Positions 4,520 through 7,942 of a stretch of 7,942 bases of DNA are shown here, in pieces. Each line of letters opens with the position of its first letter. Positions within the stretch are counted from its first letter, which is position 1. The DNA is from Clostridiales bacterium UBA3277 (GTDB lineage Bacteria; Bacillota; Clostridia; Oscillospirales; Oscillospiraceae). The translations under genes were made by a program, and so were the position numbers. The notes under the pieces are model-generated. The model was not told the origin of the DNA. It saw only the letters and a list, made by a program, of their open reading frames with translations, and made no database searches. Location: contig DETX01000095.1 in NCBI GenBank assembly GCA_002362145.1, positions 1-7,942 of the forward strand, read 5' to 3'.

Positions 4520-6523
4520 TTAACGGACAGCGATGGTATCCGCCTGATAGACAACGTCCACGCTTTCCTTCTCCGGGGTCACCGGAATGACGTTCTCGTG
4601 GTTGACCAGGAAATTGTCAAAGCCGTTCTCCCGGAGCCAGGCGATGGTGTGGCGGCAGTCGGCGTAGATTTGCAGATCCAGCGTCCCGGCGCCCAGGGTG
4701 ATGTCCATGTAGAGCGACTCTTCACAGGGGATGTTCTCGATGCTGAAAAAGCCGTTGTGGAGGGTGGAGGAGGGGCTCATGTGGCCCTCCTGGCAGTCGG
4801 CCTTCAGGGCGTCGTAAAGCCCCTGGATGTTCCCCAGGGCCTCCTTGGGAAGGTCCTGGCCCCGGACGCGGATGCGCAGTACGTCCATCAGTTCCTCCTC
4901 GGTGGGAGTGTAGGCATCGTTGACATCGCCGAGGCGGTCCCGGATGTCCCGATTGGGGTAGAAATTCTGAAGCACCGCCCGCTCCCAGGTGCTGGTCAGG
5001 GACCGGATCAGATCTCCCGCCTCGCTGCCGGACCAGAAGGTATAGGTTCGGCTGAGGGTGCGGCCGTTTTTCAGATTGTATTCCACCCGGAGTCCGGTGG
5101 CGTAGCGGTAGGGGACCCAGGTCAGCTTGGTCATCTCCTCCCGGAGCTCCTCCAGGGTCATGGTCTCGGCCTGATCGTCGTCGCCCACCTGATAGACATA
5201 GGCAAAGCCGCCCGCTTCCGCCATGCCGTCCAGAACCCGGCCGGCGCCGTCGCCCTCCATCCGGTCCTCCAGAATGAGCCGGTGGAGCTGGCGGAAGGTT
5301 TCAATTTCCTCCGAGTCCTCCAGGGTGACCTCGCCGCCGTTCCAGAAGGTGATGGAGGCGATGTTCTGGGTATCGGGAATCCGCTCGTCAATACGCAGCA
5401 CATCGAAGTGGGTCAGCATCAGGCTCACTGCCAGGCACAAAACCAGGGCGCCCATGCCGAGGAAGCTCCTCCCACGGAACACCCGGGTGCTCCGGGCCAT
5501 AAACATCTCCGCGGCGAACCAGCCCACGGCCAGGCTCAGCAGGAGCAGCACCACGCAGAGAACCTCCCCGACGGAATCCGAGATACCCAGGATATTTAGG
5601 GCGGTCCGGCCCACGATGAGCCCCAGAAAGCCCCCCAGCACCGGCAGCACGGGAGAGAGGAATTTCACCGCCAGGGCGTCCCCGGCGCATTCCAGCTGCC
5701 GCCGCCGGTAGAGGATCAGGGCCAGGGCCATGAGGGCAAGGCCCACCAGGCCGCAGAGGGCCAGGGTGGTCCAGGCCCCGCCGTTCAGCTGGAAGTGGGC
5801 AACCATCTCCGCCTCCCGGCCCCGGAACTGCTCTTTGAGGGTGCTGTAGTTGTCAAACTCCGCCGGGGCATTGCCGTTTATGGTCATCAGGGCCACAGGG
5901 CACAGACGGATGGCCAGATAGTCCGGGGTGATGACGCCGTAGAGCATGGGGGTGTAGAAGCTGTCCACCAGGAAGAATACCAGGTAGGAGAAGGCGTTTA
6001 AGAAGGCGTAGAGCATCAGCATAGCGGCCCGGTTGCCCGTCAGGAACACGCAGAGAATGGCGATGCCGAAGAACAGGATAAACTGCAAGGTACAGCCCGC
6101 CAGCCACAAGGGGGCCAGAATCCAGGCGTTTTCGAAGCAGGTGGAGACCAGCATGGGCAGGCTCACCAGGGTGAACAGGAGCCCGGGCAGGACGCTGTAG
6201 CACAGCCCGGCGGCGACATGGGAGAAGAACAGGGTCTCCCGCCGCAGGGGCAGGGCGTGGATGGCGTTGCACATCCGGCTGCCGCAGAGGTCGCCGAACA
6301 GGAGTGTGGCCACCACCGGGGCGTAGAAGAGGTTCACAACGGGCATGACCAGGTGCAGGCACTCCATGACGTTGCGCGCGTAGAAGAAGGACACGCCGTC
6401 ATTGGAGGCCATCAGAGCCGCCCCCGCCAGCAGGCACAGGGCATAGAGCCCCATCAGGGGCGCGAACCTGGTCAGGTCCTTGAGAAAAATGGTTTTATCA
6501 AACCAGGATGTTTTTGACCGCAT
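4520..6523 (-). CDS. ABC transporter permease with large C-terminal extracytoplasmic domain
   Basis: This 667-residue protein is the membrane partner of the adjacent ABC ATPase. The N-terminal basic stretch is followed by about nine hydrophobic segments (roughly residues 21-39, 56-77, 105-128, 137-163, 166-188, 250-272, 287-311, 320-341 and 354-371). A cytoplasmic loop SRMCNAIHALPLRRETLFFSH has the look of ABC-2 permeases. With nine segments and an inside N terminus, the last about 295 residues would lie outside the cell. That part is acidic and soluble, has no motif I recognise, and may correspond to a domain seen in clostridial YtrC/D-like permeases. An in-frame ATG at 6562 exists. The ATG at 6523 has GGGAGG eight bases upstream and was chosen. 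It overlaps the ATPase gene by 26 bases. The substrate is unknown. Confidence 0.85.
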   Translation of the reverse strand: MRSKTSWFDKTIFLKDLTRFAPLMGLYALCLLAGAALMASNDGVSFFYARNVMECLHLVMPVVNLFYAPVVATLLFGDLCGSRMCNAIHALPLRRETLFFSHVAAGLCYSVLPGLLFTLVSLPMLVSTCFENAWILAPLWLAGCTLQFILFFGIAILCVFLTGNRAAMLMLYAFLNAFSYLVFFLVDSFYTPMLYGVITPDYLAIRLCPVALMTINGNAPAEFDNYSTLKEQFRGREAEMVAHFQLNGGAWTTLALCGLVGLALMALALILYRRRQLECAGDALAVKFLSPVLPVLGGFLGLIVGRTALNILGISDSVGEVLCVVLLLLSLAVGWFAAEMFMARSTRVFRGRSFLGMGALVLCLAVSLMLTHFDVLRIDERIPDTQNIASITFWNGGEVTLEDSEEIETFRQLHRLILEDRMEGDGAGRVLDGMAEAGGFAYVYQVGDDDQAETMTLEELREEMTKLTWVPYRYATGLRVEYNLKNGRTLSRTYTFWSGSEAGDLIRSLTSTWERAVLQNFYPNRDIRDRLGDVNDAYTPTEEELMDVLRIRVRGQDLPKEALGNIQGLYDALKADCQEGHMSPSSTLHNGFFSIENIPCEESLYMDITLGAGTLDLQIYADCRHTIAWLRENGFDNFLVNHENVIPVTPEKESVDVVYQADTIAVR

Positions 6524-7379
6524 CGTTGACACCTCCCAATTCGTAGATGAAGATCTCCTCAAGAGACAGGGGCAGCAGATCGAAGTAGGCCGGCTTCATG
6601 GCGGCCACCTTGGTGCTGACCTCCCAGGCCTGGCCCCGGACGATGAGGGTCCGCAGCCGCCCGGAGACGGTCTCGTGGAGGACGTCCAGATCCTTGGGGG
6701 CCTCGCCCACCAGCTGGAGCTTATGGGTCAGGCCCTGCATATCCGCCAGGCTCCGCTCCAGGACCATCTTCCCGTGGTCCAGAATGCCCACGTGGTCGCA
6801 CACGTCCTCCAGCTCCCGGAGGTTGTGGGAGGAGATGAGCACCGTCACCCCCCGCTGGGCGACGTCGGAGAGAATCAGACTCATGACCTGCCGGCGCATC
6901 AGCGGGTCCAGCCCGTCCACGGGCTCGTCCAGCAGCAGCACGTCCTGCCGGGCGCTTAGGGTGAGCTGGAAGGCCGCCTGCTTCTGCATACCCTTGGAGA
7001 AGCGGCGGATGGGGCTCTTCCGGGGAAGGTTAAAAAGTTCGCCAAGCTTTTCGAACAGCGCATCGTCAAAGCCGCCGAAGATGCCCTTGTAGAACTTTCG
7101 CATATCCTCCAGGGTGGCGGTGGGGAAATAGAAGGGCTCGTCCGGGATGTATCCCAGGCGGCTTTTGACCGCCGGGTTTTCAAACACCGGGATTCCCTCC
7201 AGAGTGACTTCTCCGCTGTCGGGGCGGTAGACGCCGGTCATCAGCCGGATGGCGGTGGATTTTCCCGCGCCGTTGGGGCCCACCAGGCCGTAGACGGCCC
7301 CCTGGGGCACCGTTAGATTCAGGCCGTCCAGGGCCCGGAAGGTCCCGAAGGTCTTGGTCACATGATTCATGGCAAGCAT
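6498..7379 (-). CDS. ABC transporter ATP-binding protein (YtrB-like)
   Basis: This 293-residue cytoplasmic ATPase energises the downstream permease. Visible motifs are Walker A GPNGAGKST (34-42), GYIPDEP in the Q-loop position (76-82, no glutamine), the signature FSKGMQKQ (127-134, a divergent form of LSGGQ), Walker B VLLLDEP (147-153) with catalytic E152, the D-loop GLDP (156-159) and the H-loop SSH (183-185). The missing Q-loop glutamine and the SKGM signature are usual in this GntR-linked exporter group. A tail of about 80 residues after the core ends in SLEEIFIYELGG, common in such exporters. The ATG at 7379 has AAGGAG nine bases upstream and starts one base after the regulator's stop codon. 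A second ATG three codons in is a weaker alternative. Confidence 0.94.
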   Translation of the reverse strand: MLAMNHVTKTFGTFRALDGLNLTVPQGAVYGLVGPNGAGKSTAIRLMTGVYRPDSGEVTLEGIPVFENPAVKSRLGYIPDEPFYFPTATLEDMRKFYKGIFGGFDDALFEKLGELFNLPRKSPIRRFSKGMQKQAAFQLTLSARQDVLLLDEPVDGLDPLMRRQVMSLILSDVAQRGVTVLISSHNLRELEDVCDHVGILDHGKMVLERSLADMQGLTHKLQLVGEAPKDLDVLHETVSGRLRTLIVRGQAWEVSTKVAAMKPAYFDLLPLSLEEIFIYELGGVNDAVKNILV

Positions 7380-7380
7380 A

Positions 7381-7740
7381 TCACTTCACTCCTTTTTGTA
7401 CGCGGGCGATGAGATCCTCCGGGGCTTCCCCCAGGGCCAGCAGGGCGGCGGTGGCCTCGTCGAAGGCTGAGAACCAGCGCTGCTGTTCCCGGTCCTGGGC
7501 GGAGGTTCCGCCGCAGACGAAGCAGCCCTTTCCGGGGACGGTGGCGATCCAGCCGTCGCTCTCCAGTTGCCGGTAGGCCCGCTGGATGGTATTGGGGTTG
7601 ATGGTCAGCATTCCGGCCAGCTCCCGGACCGAGGGGAGCTTTTCGCCGGGCATCAGAACTCCGGTGGCGATTTTTTCCCGGAGGCCGTCGAAAATCTGGG
7701 CGTAAATGGGTCTGGAATCCCGATAGTCCAGATGTACCAT
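7381..7740 (-). CDS. GntR family (YtrA-type) transcriptional regulator
   Basis: This 119-residue repressor has an N-terminal winged helix (about residues 9-77) with the hallmark LPSVRELAGMLTINPNTIQRAYRQLE split over the recognition helices and GWIATVPGKGCFV in the wing. Only a short C-terminal part follows, with two helices for dimerisation, which defines the small YtrA subfamily. The frame is open far upstream (to 7926). The ATG at 7740 has AGGAGG six bases upstream and lies downstream of the promoter, so the longer form is rejected. It is the first gene of the operon with the ABC ATPase and permease, starts downstream of a perfect palindrome, and so very probably represses its own operon. 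Relatives respond to cell-envelope-active compounds; the inducer here is unknown. Confidence 0.93.
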   Translation of the reverse strand: MVHLDYRDSRPIYAQIFDGLREKIATGVLMPGEKLPSVRELAGMLTINPNTIQRAYRQLESDGWIATVPGKGCFVCGGTSAQDREQQRWFSAFDEATAALLALGEAPEDLIARVQKGVK

Positions 7741-7785
7741 GGTATCCCTCCTTTGCGTTTCCGGCGAAGAGAGCCGGAACAAGAC

Positions 7786-7818
7786 ACTAACTGTACTAGC
7801 TGTGCTAGTACAGTTAGT
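7786..7818. promoter_or_regulatory. Perfect 33-base palindromic operator of the GntR-ABC operon
   Basis: Two perfectly matching 15-base arms (ACTAACTGTACTAGC and its reverse complement) flank TGT. The palindrome overlaps the last three bases of the -10 hexamer and the predicted start site near 7809. A bound dimer there would block RNA polymerase. It is the expected site for the GntR protein encoded immediately downstream. The GTACTAG/CTAGTAC core is a plausible half-site. Confidence 0.85.
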
Positions 7819-7845
7819 ATAGCATCGACCCCTGCGCGCTGTCAA
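7816..7845 (-). promoter_or_regulatory. Strong sigma-A promoter of the GntR-ABC operon
   Basis: On the minus strand a consensus TTGACA (7840-7845) is followed by an 18-base spacer and TATACT (7816-7821), with TGC giving an extended -10. The leader of about 70 bases contains a 7-bp hairpin TTCCGGC/GCCGGAA (7759-7779) before the ribosome binding site. Such a near-consensus promoter needs a repressor, which fits the overlapping palindrome. Confidence 0.9.
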
Positions 7846-7876
7846 TAGGGCAATGCTTAAGAATGAATTAAGGTTC

Positions 7877-7904
7877 AAAAAGCCCCGGAGCGAAGGCTCC
7901 GGGC
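7877..7904 (-). terminator. Terminator for a minus-strand gene beyond the right edge
   Basis: CCCGGAGC (7884-7891) pairs with GCTCCGGG (7896-7903) around a four-base loop. On the minus strand this is followed by GGGGCTTTTTG. It sits just upstream of the GntR promoter, so it probably ends a transcript entering from the right and insulates the operon. Confidence 0.75.
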
Positions 7905-7912
7905 GTGGTTTC

Positions 7913-7931
7913 ATACTGATATTCAATAAAA
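7913..7931 (-). repeat. Right copy of the 19-base inverted repeat; Fur-box-like
   Basis: ATACTGATATTCAATAAAA is the exact reverse complement of positions 1-19. Positions 7911-7925 match the 7-1-7 Fur consensus at 10 of 14 positions. Read outward from the window, both copies have the same orientation. The stretch to 7942 is AT-rich with no supported gene. Confidence 0.5.
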
Positions 7932-7942
7932 AACTTTAATTC

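Noticed and set aside
4598..5599. Long plus-strand open frame opposite the ABC permease
   Set aside because: Same reason: antisense shadow of a real gene, no start signal, compositionally biased.
6524..6562. Longer N terminus for the ABC permease
   Set aside because: The start at 6523 has a strong ribosome binding site and gives a basic cytoplasmic N terminus, while the longer form adds a polar serine-rich stretch and a larger overlap.
7741..7926. Longer N-terminal form of the GntR regulator
   Set aside because: It would run through the promoter and the palindromic operator. The ATG at 7740 has AGGAGG and gives the normal family length.
1..7942. CRISPR array, tRNA, rRNA, integrase or transposase gene
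   Set aside because: No regularly spaced direct repeats, no tRNA or rRNA signature, and no recombinase motifs were seen on either strand.

Overview
The window looks like a GC-rich, spore-forming Firmicute, most likely a gut Oscillospiraceae/Clostridia-type organism of the Flavonifractor or Intestinimonas kind. The reasons are a clear SpoIIP sporulation enzyme, a high-GC genome with strong AGGAGG-type ribosome binding sites, TGn extended -10 promoters, and GC-rich palindromic intergenic repeats of a kind I associate with that group. The lineage is inferred from sequence character; no search was possible.

Layout, left to right. Positions 1-225 hold one copy of a 19-base repeat and a terminator. 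Positions 226-1588 hold a two-gene minus-strand operon: a YegS/BmrU-type lipid kinase followed by an 8-base-overlapping Nudix hydrolase, with an extended -10 promoter at 1666-1693. Positions 1694-2096 have no gene and are filled with terminator hairpins and MITE-like palindromic repeats. Positions 2097-2684 hold a tight minus-strand three-gene cassette: a 44-residue zinc-ribbon microprotein, a 77-residue helical protein and an 80-residue sigma-70 region 4-like helix-turn-helix protein. They are joined by a GTGA overlap and a 20-base overlap. This cassette is divergent from tadA (2871-3362, plus). Between them lie two extended -10 elements placed exactly symmetrically around a 19-base palindrome. 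tadA is followed by a strong RNA hairpin and spoIIP (3498-4469, plus), which ends at a bidirectional terminator shared with the convergent operon on its right.

Positions 4520-7740 on the minus strand are one GntR(YtrA-type)-ABC ATPase-ABC permease operon. The regulator sits first, downstream of a TTGACA-18-TATACT promoter whose -10 and start site are covered by a perfect 33-base palindrome. This is a textbook self-repressed, ligand-induced export or stress operon. Its permease carries an unusually large C-terminal domain predicted to lie outside the cell. The window ends with a terminator for a minus-strand gene beyond the right edge and with the inverted second copy of the 19-base AT-rich repeat, which resembles a Fur box.

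The housekeeping genes are routine. The least explained material is the zinc-ribbon/helical/sigma-4 cassette with its symmetric divergent control region, and the large extracytoplasmic domain of the permease.
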